A stretch of 64,000 nt of DNA. Source: Leptonema sp964619535 (GTDB lineage: Bacteria; Spirochaetota; Leptospiria; Leptospirales; Leptonemataceae). Shown one piece after another: positions 16,779 through 25,252 of this stretch (within the stretch, counting starts at the first letter, position 1; every line of letters starts with the position of its first letter). Both the position numbers and the translations under genes were made by a program. Below the pieces are notes generated by a model. It saw only the letters and a program-made list of their open reading frames with translations, ran no database searches and was not told the origin of the DNA. The stretch is from NCBI GenBank assembly GCA_964619535.1, contig CAZUEX010000012.1, positions 50,145 to 114,144 on the forward strand, written 5' to 3'.

Positions 16779-16809
16779 CTATAACGGAATTGTGACAGAT
16801 CAATGACGA
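16779..16809 (-). promoter_or_regulatory. Possible Pho box and -10 before phoB
   Basis: On the minus strand two adjacent 11-base units, TCGTCATTGAT and CTGTCACAATT, resemble the tandem CTGTCATAAAT Pho box. TTATAG (16779-16784) could be the -10, but it is about two bases nearer than in E. coli phoA. The site fits autoregulation. Confidence 0.4.
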
Positions 16810-16858
16810 ATCAAAGACAGGAATTCGAATCGAAAGGGGGGAAAAGATGGGAGGAATG

Positions 16859-16929
16859 AGCGGGTGAAGGGATTCGAACCCTCTCCAGAAGCTTGGAAGG
16901 CTGCTGTGCTACCATTACACCACACCCGC
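16859..16929 (-). tRNA. tRNA-Gly (anticodon TCC)
   Basis: The minus strand folds as a cloverleaf: acceptor GCGGGTG/CACCCGC, D arm with AATGGTA, anticodon loop CTTCCAA and T loop GGTTCGAATCC. The anticodon stem GCAGC/GCTTC has one C-T mismatch. CCA is not encoded. Confidence 0.93.
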
Positions 16930-16980
16930 AGTGCAATCTGCGATCAGATCGCCAGACCGGCACATCCGGTCAATCGATTT

Positions 16981-17529
16981 TTAGTCCAGCCGCAACAGGC
17001 CATCCGGCCTTAAAACAAAGGCAGAGGCCAGGGGAACGGACATGGCCATGGCCTGCTCCGGGGCCCATCCGCAAAGGGTTGCCAGGGCACGGATGATGCC
17101 TCCATGTGTAAGAACGATCAGGGGATGCGTCCCCCTGTCCTCAAGAAAGCCCTGAAGCCTCGTCTGTAAGGCAAACAGGCTTTCGCCCCCTGGAGGCGAA
17201 CGGTTGAGATAATCCTCTGCCCAGTAGTCCAGCTCCTGCCGCGGAACGTCGTCCCAGAGAAGGCCTTCCCATTCACCAAAAGAAAGCTCTTTTAACCGGT
17301 CATCGCTGCAACACGTTTGAAGGCCCAGCCGGCGACCAAGCAAAAGGCAGCGTTTCAGCGGGCTGCTCCAGGCCTCGACCGCCTGATAGTCCGCGCCAAA
17401 CTGCTCTGTCAGCACAGAGGTAAGGCGGTTGCACTCTTCTGGCAGCAGCAAAGGCTCCGGGTCGATCTGCCCGCATACATATCCCGAAGCAAGCTCCGTT
17501 GCCCCATGCCTGATCCACACCTGACTCAT
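16981..17529 (-). CDS. cobC: Alpha-ribazole phosphatase-like histidine phosphatase
   Basis: Histidine phosphatase of 182 residues with the catalytic RHG near the N-terminus (VWIRHGATE), the acid motif KELSFGEWEG and the second histidine in VLTHGGIIRAL. In cobalamin assembly it removes the phosphate from alpha-ribazole phosphate or adenosylcobalamin phosphate. It overlaps the end of cobS by four bases (ATGA), and cobS and cobT lie upstream. That context supports the cobC call over a general phosphoglycerate mutase relative. Confidence 0.85.
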   Translation of the reverse strand: MSQVWIRHGATELASGYVCGQIDPEPLLLPEECNRLTSVLTEQFGADYQAVEAWSSPLKRCLLLGRRLGLQTCCSDDRLKELSFGEWEGLLWDDVPRQELDYWAEDYLNRSPPGGESLFALQTRLQGFLEDRGTHPLIVLTHGGIIRALATLCGWAPEQAMAMSVPLASAFVLRPDGLLRLD

Positions 17530-18299
17530 AGAACGGCTAACAGACCAATATACAGGGCTGTTTCTGCCACCTGTTCTGTCATGCCAAGGGCATCCCCCGT
17601 ATAACCACCTATCCGACGCATGAACATACGGCCAAGAAAGAACCGACCCAGAAGCGGCAGAAGAAGGGCATAGAGGCTGTGCCAGCCCAGGGAAAAGGCC
17701 ATGACTGCAATGACGGCAGCTGTGCAGAAGGATGCAAAAGAAAACTGACCTCCGGTCATGCCGGTGGCCACAGGTTTGGATCTACTGCCAGAATCATCCC
17801 TGACATAGGACTGTGTCATGAGAAGTGAGATGGCAAAAAAGCGCCCCGTTGTATGCCCTGCAATCAGTGCCATGCCCGTCATGCGAACCGTATCGGCATA
17901 ACTGGCTGAAAACGAGGTCAGAGCGGCATACTTGAGCAATAGCAATAAAAACAATCCCAAAGCGCCAAACGATCCGATACGCGAATCCTTCATGATTCGA
18001 AGAACGTCTGCCTTTGTATAACCTCCGCCAAAGGCATCGCAGGAATCAGAAAAGCCGTCTTCGTGAAAGCCACCGGTCAGATAGGCCGTTATGGCCATGG
18101 CTAAAACAACAGAGACCGATACGGGCAAAAGAAGGTGGGCTACAGCAAACGTTCCCGCTGCGATAAGGCCGATCAAGGTTCCGACAAAGGGAGACCATTT
18201 GGCAGATCGATCGAGGTAGTCGGGATGCCCACCTCCGGGCACGGGAATGCGTGTTAGAAAACCCACGGCCGTATAAAAGGAGATCCACTGGTCACGCAC
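17526..18299 (-). CDS. cobS: Adenosylcobinamide-GDP ribazoletransferase
   Basis: Membrane enzyme that joins adenosylcobinamide-GDP to alpha-ribazole, the last assembly step of cobalamin. The N-terminal FLTRIPVP, the motif FHEDGFSDSCDAFGGG and the following KDSRIGSFGALGL are the CobS signatures. Several hydrophobic helices follow. Length 257 is normal. The start is GTG without an obvious ribosome site. It follows cobT by about 45 bases and overlaps cobC. Confidence 0.94.
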   Translation of the reverse strand: MRDQWISFYTAVGFLTRIPVPGGGHPDYLDRSAKWSPFVGTLIGLIAAGTFAVAHLLLPVSVSVVLAMAITAYLTGGFHEDGFSDSCDAFGGGYTKADVLRIMKDSRIGSFGALGLFLLLLLKYAALTSFSASYADTVRMTGMALIAGHTTGRFFAISLLMTQSYVRDDSGSRSKPVATGMTGGQFSFASFCTAAVIAVMAFSLGWHSLYALLLPLLGRFFLGRMFMRRIGGYTGDALGMTEQVAETALYIGLLAVL

Positions 18300-18343
18300 G
18301 TTTACACTTCCCCATTCTATGATCCTCTCCCCGTTACTTCTCT

Positions 18344-19375
18344 CTATTCTCTGTCGCTTACGCTTGCCGAGGCAAAGTCGGCCATCTCGTTCAAGAAATT
18401 CACCGCCGCAAGAACGATCGGATACGCAAGGACCGCTCCGGTTCCCTCACCAAGCCGCAGACCAAGGTCAAGAAGGGGCGAGGCATGCAGAAGTTCAAGC
18501 AGCACCGCATGCCCTTGTTCCTCAGACCGATGACAGAAAATCATCGCCTCTCTGGCCTCTGTCTGCATACGCACGGCAAGCAGGGCAGCAGCCGTAGCAA
18601 TAAAGCCATCCACAAGAACAACCATGCGACGTTTGGCCGCTTCTAAAAAGGCACCTGTCATCATGGCAATCTCAAAGCCACCCACGCATTGCAGAACATG
18701 CACTGGATCGGCACCGAACAGCCCGTGCAGCCTGACCGCTCTTTCCACAACCTTGATCTTTTTGCAGAGCATAGCATCGTCCACGCCGGTCCCCCGCCCC
18801 ACACAGGCCTCGGGCGGCAAAGAGGAAGAGGCATGCAGTATGGCTGCTGCCGATGTTGTATTGCCGATGCCCATCTCGCCGCAGATCAGCAGATTGGTAC
18901 CCTGTCTCTGGTTCCAGTCAGCAACGATCTGTCCACCGGCGGCGATGGCCTGATGGCATTGCTTCTCGGTCATGGCCTGTGCAGTAACAAAATTGGCTGT
19001 GCCATGGGCCATCTTTCGCACAACAAGCCTGTCATGTGGATCAAGATCACCGCGAACACCTGCATCGACGACGCGAAAGTGCAAACCATTCTGGCGGGCA
19101 AAGACGTTAATGGCCGCCCCACCAGAAAGAAAATTCAACACCATCTGGCGGGTAACCTCAGACGGAAAGGCACTTACGCCTTCTTCTGTAATGCCATGAT
19201 CGGCGGCAAAGACCAGGCAGAGCGGTGATGTGATGCATGGCTCGGTCGTCTGTTGTAAGAGACCGATCTGAAAGGCTAACTCTTCCAGACGACCGAGAGA
19301 GCCGGGTGGCTTTGTTTTGCCATCGATCTTTTTCTGCAGTCTTTCGCGTAGATCTACGTTGTCCAGGCCTTTCAT
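18344..19375 (-). CDS. cobT: Nicotinate-nucleotide-dimethylbenzimidazole phosphoribosyltransferase
   Basis: Makes alpha-ribazole phosphate from nicotinate mononucleotide and the lower-ligand base. The motif TKPPGSLGRLEELA near the N-terminus, FAADHGITEEGVSAFP and GEMGIGNTTSAAA are CobT landmarks. Catalytic Glu is expected in the C-terminal GLRLGEGTGA. Length 343 is standard. Its ATG shares one base with the TAA of the upstream lipoprotein gene, so the two are translationally coupled and both under the cobalamin riboswitch. Confidence 0.95.
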   Translation of the reverse strand: MKGLDNVDLRERLQKKIDGKTKPPGSLGRLEELAFQIGLLQQTTEPCITSPLCLVFAADHGITEEGVSAFPSEVTRQMVLNFLSGGAAINVFARQNGLHFRVVDAGVRGDLDPHDRLVVRKMAHGTANFVTAQAMTEKQCHQAIAAGGQIVADWNQRQGTNLLICGEMGIGNTTSAAAILHASSSLPPEACVGRGTGVDDAMLCKKIKVVERAVRLHGLFGADPVHVLQCVGGFEIAMMTGAFLEAAKRRMVVLVDGFIATAAALLAVRMQTEAREAMIFCHRSEEQGHAVLLELLHASPLLDLGLRLGEGTGAVLAYPIVLAAVNFLNEMADFASASVSDRE

Positions 19376-20223
19376 TATTCGCTTCTTGTTACAACCTCTC
19401 GTGCAACGACACCATCAATATCTGCCGTTCGATCAAAGGAGTCACGGGGCAGAGGGTACTTCACATCGGAGCGGGAATTTGCCGTGGTCAGTCGCACATA
19501 GACAAAGCCGTTGGTCTGTATGTCACTTTTGGTGCCCGCATCGCAGTTCGTTTCAGTGTTGCCAAAGTTTGCATCGTCAAGATCGAAATGATCGCCGCCT
19601 GCCTTGCTTTGGTCAAAGATGTCTTCAGCTGAAGCGGTCCACGTCTCCTGATCAAAGAGCACGGGCTCGATTCCGGCCAGATCGCTGTATTTTTTGGGAT
19701 CGTATACGTCGCTTTCGTCTGTTCCCGTATATTCAGGCTTCCAGCCACACCAGCTTATGCCATCCCCTGAGACCTCGACGATGACGGCTTCGATAAAACG
19801 ACCTGGTTCCCGATTAAAAGGATTCTCAAATACAACAAAGTCACTCTGACCCGCAACGTTTTTCACCCGACGTCCAGCCCATTCCAGAACGATGCATTTT
19901 TCGCCTGGTTCGCACTTCGTCGACGCTGCAGAGGATTGCAGAGAATAGACATCCGTCGAGCCCCTGTTCTCTCCGCCACCGTAGATACCGTTTACGGCAC
20001 AGAGGGCATTTCCAAACCCGCTACCGGTCTGGCCGGGCGCCTCTGTAACAAGGTCGGCCAGGTACGCCCCCTCGAAAGGCCAGGGGGCAGCAGGACAGGT
20101 AGAGACCGCTCCTCCGGTGCTCAGACCGGAGGGCAGCAGGAAGAGGGAATCGCCCCCCCCTGCCGGACAGGCAGTCAGAATGAAAGGCAGGAACATCGCC
20201 AGCCATCGAAGATGCCTCATCAT
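19375..20223 (-). CDS. Lipoprotein in the cobalamin operon
   Basis: Lipoprotein of 282 residues with signal peptide and lipobox FILTAC (Cys19). The body includes DFVVFENPFNREPGRFIEAV, VEVSGDGISW and AGGDHFDLDDA. This resembles a group of surface proteins with a discoidin-like pattern that I recall beside vitamin B12 uptake genes; this is memory, not a search. AGGAGG lies directly before tandem ATG codons. It is coupled to cobT by a TAATG overlap and lies under the cobalamin riboswitch. A role in binding or scavenging corrinoids at the surface is inferred. Confidence 0.75.
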   Translation of the reverse strand: MMRHLRWLAMFLPFILTACPAGGGDSLFLLPSGLSTGGAVSTCPAAPWPFEGAYLADLVTEAPGQTGSGFGNALCAVNGIYGGGENRGSTDVYSLQSSAASTKCEPGEKCIVLEWAGRRVKNVAGQSDFVVFENPFNREPGRFIEAVIVEVSGDGISWCGWKPEYTGTDESDVYDPKKYSDLAGIEPVLFDQETWTASAEDIFDQSKAGGDHFDLDDANFGNTETNCDAGTKSDIQTNGFVYVRLTTANSRSDVKYPLPRDSFDRTADIDGVVAREVVTRSE

Positions 20224-20229
20224 GGCCTC

Positions 20230-20769
20230 CTATAAGGGACTCAGTTTACTCCAGGCAAAAGTGCCGCCGCAGCCGGTAGTGTCCGGATCATCGGGATTGG
20301 CCGTTGCTGGATCTGCTATTGCCTCCGCTAACGTCGGCTTATTGTAGACGATCTGGCAGTAGTAAATGTCTCCGCTGTCTATCGTCCATACATTTCGGTT
20401 GTAGCAAAGACCTGTGTTATAGCACTCACACTGAGGGAAGGCTGTTCCCTGTCCCGTGCACCAGTCAGGCACTCCGGTCCTCGTGTAGACCGTGCGCAGC
20501 TGATTTGAAAAGTCTACAATCGTCGCCTGTGTCGAAGAAGATGAATCCTCCGAATTCCAGTAACCCATTACGCCAGCAACGACCCTCGTTGCCTGGATCT
20601 TATGCTGCCCACCGTAGTTATCCTTATAGCTGCCGCTAATCTCCAGCGATTCGAGAGGGAGCAGTAGCATTTCCTGTTCGGAATCGTCCCCTTCAAAGGT
20701 AAAGGGACAGGCTACAAAAAGGGGAAGGGCCATCAGTGCAAACAGGACCCGTAAAGCGTTTCGTTTCAT
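20230..20769 (-). CDS. Small cysteine-containing lipoprotein, first gene of the cobalamin operon
   Basis: Lipoprotein of 179 residues with signal peptide and lipobox LFVAC (Cys21). The mature part has a cysteine-rich middle (DWCTGQGTAFPQCECYNTGLCYN) and the C-terminal CGGTFAWSKLSP. I do not recognise a domain. AGGAG lies nine bases before the ATG at 20769; the longer frame upstream covers the riboswitch and is not coding. It is the gene directly controlled by the riboswitch's translational hairpin. Its place suggests a B12-related surface role, but none is shown. Confidence 0.72.
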   Translation of the reverse strand: MKRNALRVLFALMALPLFVACPFTFEGDDSEQEMLLLPLESLEISGSYKDNYGGQHKIQATRVVAGVMGYWNSEDSSSSTQATIVDFSNQLRTVYTRTGVPDWCTGQGTAFPQCECYNTGLCYNRNVWTIDSGDIYYCQIVYNKPTLAEAIADPATANPDDPDTTGCGGTFAWSKLSPL

Positions 20770-20780
20770 CGACTTCTCCT

Positions 20781-20842
20781 GTGAATTTGATGCCGGGAGC
20801 GGATACAAATTCACACCGGCCCCCGGGTACTCTCCGGGGGCC
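20781..20842 (-). promoter_or_regulatory. Hairpins between cobalamin aptamer and ribosome site
   Basis: Two stems lie in the leader: GGCCCCCGG/CCGGGGGCC (20818-20826 with 20834-20842) and GTGAATTTG/CAAATTCAC (20781-20789 with 20806-20814). The second abuts the AGGAGA ribosome site, so it is a candidate switch that blocks translation. Confidence 0.6.
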
Positions 20843-20844
20843 CC

Positions 20845-20995
20845 CTGCTTGAGCAGGCTGCGACAGCCGTTCACGGGCGTGCTATCGCGGGGAAGATCTG
20901 ACTGAGGATGCAAGCATCCAACACAGTTACGCCGTTAGTGGGGGAATCTCACCCCCTTCCTCCCTGGAGAAGAACAGAGCCATTTTACATTCCTT
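20845..20995 (-). promoter_or_regulatory. Cobalamin riboswitch
   Basis: On the minus strand the conserved core runs GGGAGGAA, GGTGAGATTCC, ACTAACGG, CGTAACTGT (B12 box-like), a GGATGC/GCATCC hairpin and AGTCAGATC. A CTGC/GCAG hairpin closes the region near 20845. This order matches the cobalamin aptamer. It precedes two lipoprotein genes and cobT-cobS-cobC. Confidence 0.8.
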
Positions 20996-21064
20996 TACCA
21001 GACGGGCAAGGATTTTAAAAAAGTGTGGACAGGTGGCTTTTGAAGAGGAGTTCATGAGACACCT

Positions 21065-23740
21065 ATGAAGACCCCGCTGCTCGAAGTTCTGTTCCAGTCG
21101 GCCGGTGATGCCTTCTTCGTTGCCGAAGCAGCCACCGGACGCCTCGTCGAGGTAAACAGGCAGGCTGAAGAACTGACAGGTTACGGGCGGGACGAATTAT
21201 TGCAGATGCATCACTGGCAGTTGCACCCCGAGCAACTGAAAGACCGGTACCGTCTCATCTTTGAAAAAACGGCAAGAGGCGAGATGCCTGCAACAGAGGT
21301 ACAGGTACTTCGCAAGGACGGATCCATCCTTCCCGTTGAAATCCAGGGCACCGGCTTTCGTTATGAGGAACGCGATCTCGTCTTTGGTATCTTTCGCGAT
21401 ATTTCAGAGCGCGTAATTCTACAGAAGCAGCTGGAACAAAGCGAACGACGCAATCGTACCATTGCAGAGTTTGCCCCCATTGGCATCATCGTTCACTGCA
21501 GAGGACGCATCGTCTTCGTCAACCAGCGTGCCTTACAGGAATTAGGCCTCAGGTCCGCCACCGACCTGCTCGGTCGTCACGTCTCTGAATTCCTCCACCC
21601 CGATGACATGCCGCATGTAAAGGAACGGTTGCACCGGTTGATACATGAACGTGCCAGCGTTCCCATGGCCGAAGAAAGGCTGCAGTATAAAAGCGGCGAA
21701 TACTTTCATGCCGAGGTACATGCAACGGCCATTGAATGGGATGGGCAGCCTTCTGTAATGGTGGCCTTCCAGAACGTAACCGATCGCTACCTGCGCCGCA
21801 AATACCGAGAAGGCATGCTAAGCCTTCTACAGAAGGCCTCGCATCCGGTTGATACGCAGGCCGTCCTGCAGGAACTTCTCCAGGTTCATGCAGAGCGAAT
21901 GAATGCCTTTACATCGCTTCTATCGGTCGTCGAGGACGGTACCCTGACCGTCAAAGCCCATTACAGAGCACCCGAAGACCTTCTTCGCATGACCGAACAA
22001 GCCGGAACAGCGGGTAACTCATTGTCGCATTTTATCATGCAGCATGATACATCGCTGTTTGTAGACGATATTGCGAAGCTGCCCATCGACGATTCTTTTC
22101 GTAAAGGCCTGGCCGGTTTATCTATTTCTTCCTGCTGGGTCTATCCTGTTAGAAACCGATACGGCGAAAACATGGGCTGCCTGACCCTGTATTTTCAAGA
22201 AAGCCGTATTCCCGACGACGATGAGCTGGAAGCCCTTGAGGCTGCATCGTATCTCGTATCGGTTTTCATCGACCGTTCTGACCTGCTCGACGAAAACGAC
22301 CGGCTTTCACAGGTAGCAAGGCAGACACGCGAAGGCGTTATCGTTACCGACGTGAACCGAAAGGTGCTTTTCGTCAATCAGGCCTTCACCAATGTAACCG
22401 GCTATTCGCTCGATGAAGTCAAAGGGAAAAACCTTCGCAGTATTCTGCACGGCCCGGCTACCAACATGGCCACCGTACAGTTCATGAAAGAGCGCCTGCA
22501 GCATAGACTTGGCTTTGACTGTCATATCTTAAACTACCGTAAAAGCGGCGAAGGCTTCTGGAACGACCTGCGCATCGATCCCCTGTATGATCGCAATGGT
22601 ACGCATGTGGGATTCCTCGGCCTGCAAAGTGATATCACCGAAGAGGTTGAGGCGCGGCAACGCCTGGAGCAAACCCTGGCCGAGGTCGATGAAGCAGCAA
22701 AGACACGAGCAGAGTTCCTTTCAACAATCAGCCACGAACTTCGTGCTCCTTTGAGTTCCATTACGGGGATCGTACATCTTCTTGCAGACAGCAGCTTTGG
22801 TGAAGCACCCCCCGAAGAGCTGGAGATACTGAAAGGTTCTGCAGAACGATTACAGGTTCTTGTTAACGACATTCTTGACTTCAGCCAGATGGATGCTGGC
22901 CCGCCGACATTCCAGGAGCAGCCTTTTTCTCTTTCACAGTTGATCGCTAAGATATGCGATTCCTTTGCACCGAGCTTTCAGGCAGAATTTTCGTATACCG
23001 TCGATCCGGCCATACCGGACAGGCTGCTGGCCGATCCAGCGCGGCTTCGGCAGGTTTATGATCACCTATTGGCAACGATGCAAACAGCCGGCAGGGGAAA
23101 TATCTCCCTCAGGCTCAAGCACGTAAAAACAGAAGATGCCCTGGTAACGATCGAAACGGACCTGATCGTTACGGGCAGCGTACAGGAGGCCATTTCGCGA
23201 AGCCTTGACATGCCGAATCACAGCACTGCCGTTATGCAGCAGATTCTCAAGCATTACGGTGGAGAGGTGACGGTCCGGCATACCGATGACAGCACGATTC
23301 TGCAGTTCCGCATGCAGCTACAGAAGGATTATCAGCCCGAAAGTCCCCTTACGGGAATGACGCATCTTATGAATGCCCGGGTGCTGATCGTAGAGGACTA
23401 CGAGGCCAATATTCTGATTACGCGCAAATTCCTCGAACTGTGGGATGTGCAGGTAGACCAGGCCTACAACGGTGAAGAAGCCCTGCACAAGGTGCGCAAT
23501 GGAAATTACGATCTCATACTGATGGACCTGCACATGCCGGTCATGGACGGATACGAGGCTACAAGACAGATCCGCAAGTTCAACAAAAGGATTCCCATCG
23601 TCGCTTTGACGGCCTCAGCCCAGGGGGAGGTTCAAAAAAAGATCCAGGAAGCAGGAATGAATGGACTGATCGTCAAGCCTTTTCATCCGGCAGAGCTGAA
23701 CCGCAAGATCTCCGCCTTCCTGTATGACCGAAGCAACTGA
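21065..23740 (+). CDS. PAS/GAF hybrid sensor kinase with degenerate ATPase domain
   Basis: Soluble hybrid protein of 891 residues. Domains in order: PAS (about 7-118), PAS (130-240), GAF (250-400), PAS (415-530), HisKA with His557 in ISHELRAPLSS, an ATPase-like region (650-765), and a receiver with Asp821 in ILMDLHMPVMDG. The ATPase region lacks the N-box asparagine, the DxGxGI box and the GxGLGL box, so autophosphorylation in cis is unlikely. The receiver is intact. It may act as a phosphorelay or scaffold served by another kinase. It is divergent from the cobalamin operon; a shared control region is possible. Confidence 0.85.
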   Translation: MKTPLLEVLFQSAGDAFFVAEAATGRLVEVNRQAEELTGYGRDELLQMHHWQLHPEQLKDRYRLIFEKTARGEMPATEVQVLRKDGSILPVEIQGTGFRYEERDLVFGIFRDISERVILQKQLEQSERRNRTIAEFAPIGIIVHCRGRIVFVNQRALQELGLRSATDLLGRHVSEFLHPDDMPHVKERLHRLIHERASVPMAEERLQYKSGEYFHAEVHATAIEWDGQPSVMVAFQNVTDRYLRRKYREGMLSLLQKASHPVDTQAVLQELLQVHAERMNAFTSLLSVVEDGTLTVKAHYRAPEDLLRMTEQAGTAGNSLSHFIMQHDTSLFVDDIAKLPIDDSFRKGLAGLSISSCWVYPVRNRYGENMGCLTLYFQESRIPDDDELEALEAASYLVSVFIDRSDLLDENDRLSQVARQTREGVIVTDVNRKVLFVNQAFTNVTGYSLDEVKGKNLRSILHGPATNMATVQFMKERLQHRLGFDCHILNYRKSGEGFWNDLRIDPLYDRNGTHVGFLGLQSDITEEVEARQRLEQTLAEVDEAAKTRAEFLSTISHELRAPLSSITGIVHLLADSSFGEAPPEELEILKGSAERLQVLVNDILDFSQMDAGPPTFQEQPFSLSQLIAKICDSFAPSFQAEFSYTVDPAIPDRLLADPARLRQVYDHLLATMQTAGRGNISLRLKHVKTEDALVTIETDLIVTGSVQEAISRSLDMPNHSTAVMQQILKHYGGEVTVRHTDDSTILQFRMQLQKDYQPESPLTGMTHLMNARVLIVEDYEANILITRKFLELWDVQVDQAYNGEEALHKVRNGNYDLILMDLHMPVMDGYEATRQIRKFNKRIPIVALTASAQGEVQKKIQEAGMNGLIVKPFHPAELNRKISAFLYDRSN

Positions 23741-23744
23741 TCGT

Positions 23745-24602
23745 CTAACGATGACGCACCTGGAAAACAGGGCGTCTTCGTCTTCCTTCTTTCAGAATCT
23801 CGAAGTGTAGATGGGGGCCTGTCACCCTGCCCGTCCTGCCCACATGGCCGATCACAACTCCGCGACCGATGGTCTGTCCCTTTCCGACGACAATCCGGGA
23901 AAGATGCCCGTAAAGGGTTACATAGCCATAAGAATGCCGTATCAGGACGGTTTTCCCGTAGCCGGATTTCTTCCCGGCAAAGATGACCACGCCTTTTTCT
24001 GCAGAGCGCACGGGCGTACCCTCTCTTGCGGCCAGGTCGATGCCACCGTGAAAGGCCTTGCGTCTCGTAAACGGATCCCTGCGCCAGCCATATCCACTGC
24101 TCTGCCTGGCTCCGGGCAGGGGATGCAGGAACACGAGGCCCTGAAAAAAATTCCTCTCCTGTGGCTCAAAGCGTCGTCCGGGAAAAAAATCCAGAGAAAG
24201 CACCTCACGCCCACGGCGCACGGATACGGGTATGCCACCTTCTTCTTTTCCCGGTTCGCGAAAGATTCCACGGGCATTGGGAATCAGCAGCTCTCTGCCT
24301 TCTGTTAGCTCATCGGGATGCGCCAGTCCATTTAAAGAGGCAAGTGTATCGGGATCCTGAGAAAGGCGGGTTACGACATCGAAGAAATGCTCCCCCTTTT
24401 TAAGCCGGTACGAAACAAAGCGAAGCGGGATGGCCAACCTGCGCTCCTGCATGCCACTTCGCAGGTTTATGGCAATCTCGCTCTTCAGCTGCCGGGCCTG
24501 GCCGGAGTCCAGAGAAGACAGAACGGTGCTCGATTGAACGGCCTGCACATCGACCGTAGCGAACAAACAGACGATGAGAAAGACAAGACGAAGCATCCAC
24601 AA
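23745..24602 (-). CDS. M23 peptidase with LysM-like domain
   Basis: Exported zinc endopeptidase of 285 residues for peptidoglycan remodelling. A signal peptide (to about residue 21) is followed by a LysM-like segment (SYRLKKGEHFFDVVTRL to ELLIPN) and a C-terminal LytM domain. Metal and catalytic motifs are present: HGGIDLA and HLHFEIL, with GYGWRRDPF before them. It ends five bases from the convergent hybrid kinase gene. The divergent CPBP gene starts near its 5' end. Confidence 0.9.
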   Translation of the reverse strand: MWMLRLVFLIVCLFATVDVQAVQSSTVLSSLDSGQARQLKSEIAINLRSGMQERRLAIPLRFVSYRLKKGEHFFDVVTRLSQDPDTLASLNGLAHPDELTEGRELLIPNARGIFREPGKEEGGIPVSVRRGREVLSLDFFPGRRFEPQERNFFQGLVFLHPLPGARQSSGYGWRRDPFTRRKAFHGGIDLAAREGTPVRSAEKGVVIFAGKKSGYGKTVLIRHSYGYVTLYGHLSRIVVGKGQTIGRGVVIGHVGRTGRVTGPHLHFEILKEGRRRRPVFQVRHR

Positions 24603-24645
24603 TTTTCATCGACAGGGATGCGCTGCCGCTAAATCTCTTTCAGCC

Positions 24646-25236
24646 GTGCCTTCTCTAACGTTTTCTTCGCTTCCACTGCCCCTTCGTCTGCTCTGGATTA
24701 CCACCCTTTTTGCCATGATTCAGGCCCTGCGGCTGCTTGCCATGCAGGCAGGCTTCTGGCAGGATGCCCTTCTACAGGTCATCCTGGCCCCCCTGCTTTT
24801 CTATTTCTTCACGTCCTGGCGCCTTCGGATGGCTGACCTGTGGCCTGGTCACCGGGATGGCCTTTACGGCATTCTTGCCGGCCTGGTGGCGGGTATGGCC
24901 CTGTTTCTGATCCTTTACCTCACCACACCCCGAACAGGCAGCACAACCCTGGCAGAACCTTCTCTCGTGAAAACGGCCCTGCTTGTTCCCATTGTAGAGG
25001 AGGTCTATTTCAGGCTGGTCCTTACAGGGGCGCTGAAGCAGGGAGGCCTGTCCTCCCTGTGGACAATTATACTGAATGGCCTGTTTTTCGCCCTGGCTCA
25101 TCAATATTCGGTTGCCCCCTTCCTTTTCTCTGTCGGACTGGCCGCTGGATGGCTGTTTCTGCGATTCGGGCTGCTGGCCTCTTTAAGCATGCATGTCATC
25201 TACAATCTGGCCATTCTGCTTCACGCCATGAGCTGA
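24646..25236 (+). CDS. CPBP-family intramembrane metalloprotease
   Basis: Membrane protein with about six helices and the three CPBP motifs: EEVYFR (glutamates and arginine), FALAH and HVIYN. These build a membrane-embedded metal site as in Rce1/Abi proteins. Its substrate is unknown. The start is uncertain: the frame is open from 24574, which would overlap the divergent peptidase gene, and a GTG at 24646 is preferred, but neither has a clear ribosome site. The downstream gene at 25253 follows closely. Confidence 0.8.
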   Translation: MPSLTFSSLPLPLRLLWITTLFAMIQALRLLAMQAGFWQDALLQVILAPLLFYFFTSWRLRMADLWPGHRDGLYGILAGLVAGMALFLILYLTTPRTGSTTLAEPSLVKTALLVPIVEEVYFRLVLTGALKQGGLSSLWTIILNGLFFALAHQYSVAPFLFSVGLAAGWLFLRFGLLASLSMHVIYNLAILLHAMS

Positions 25237-25252
25237 AGCCACAGAGGATCTG

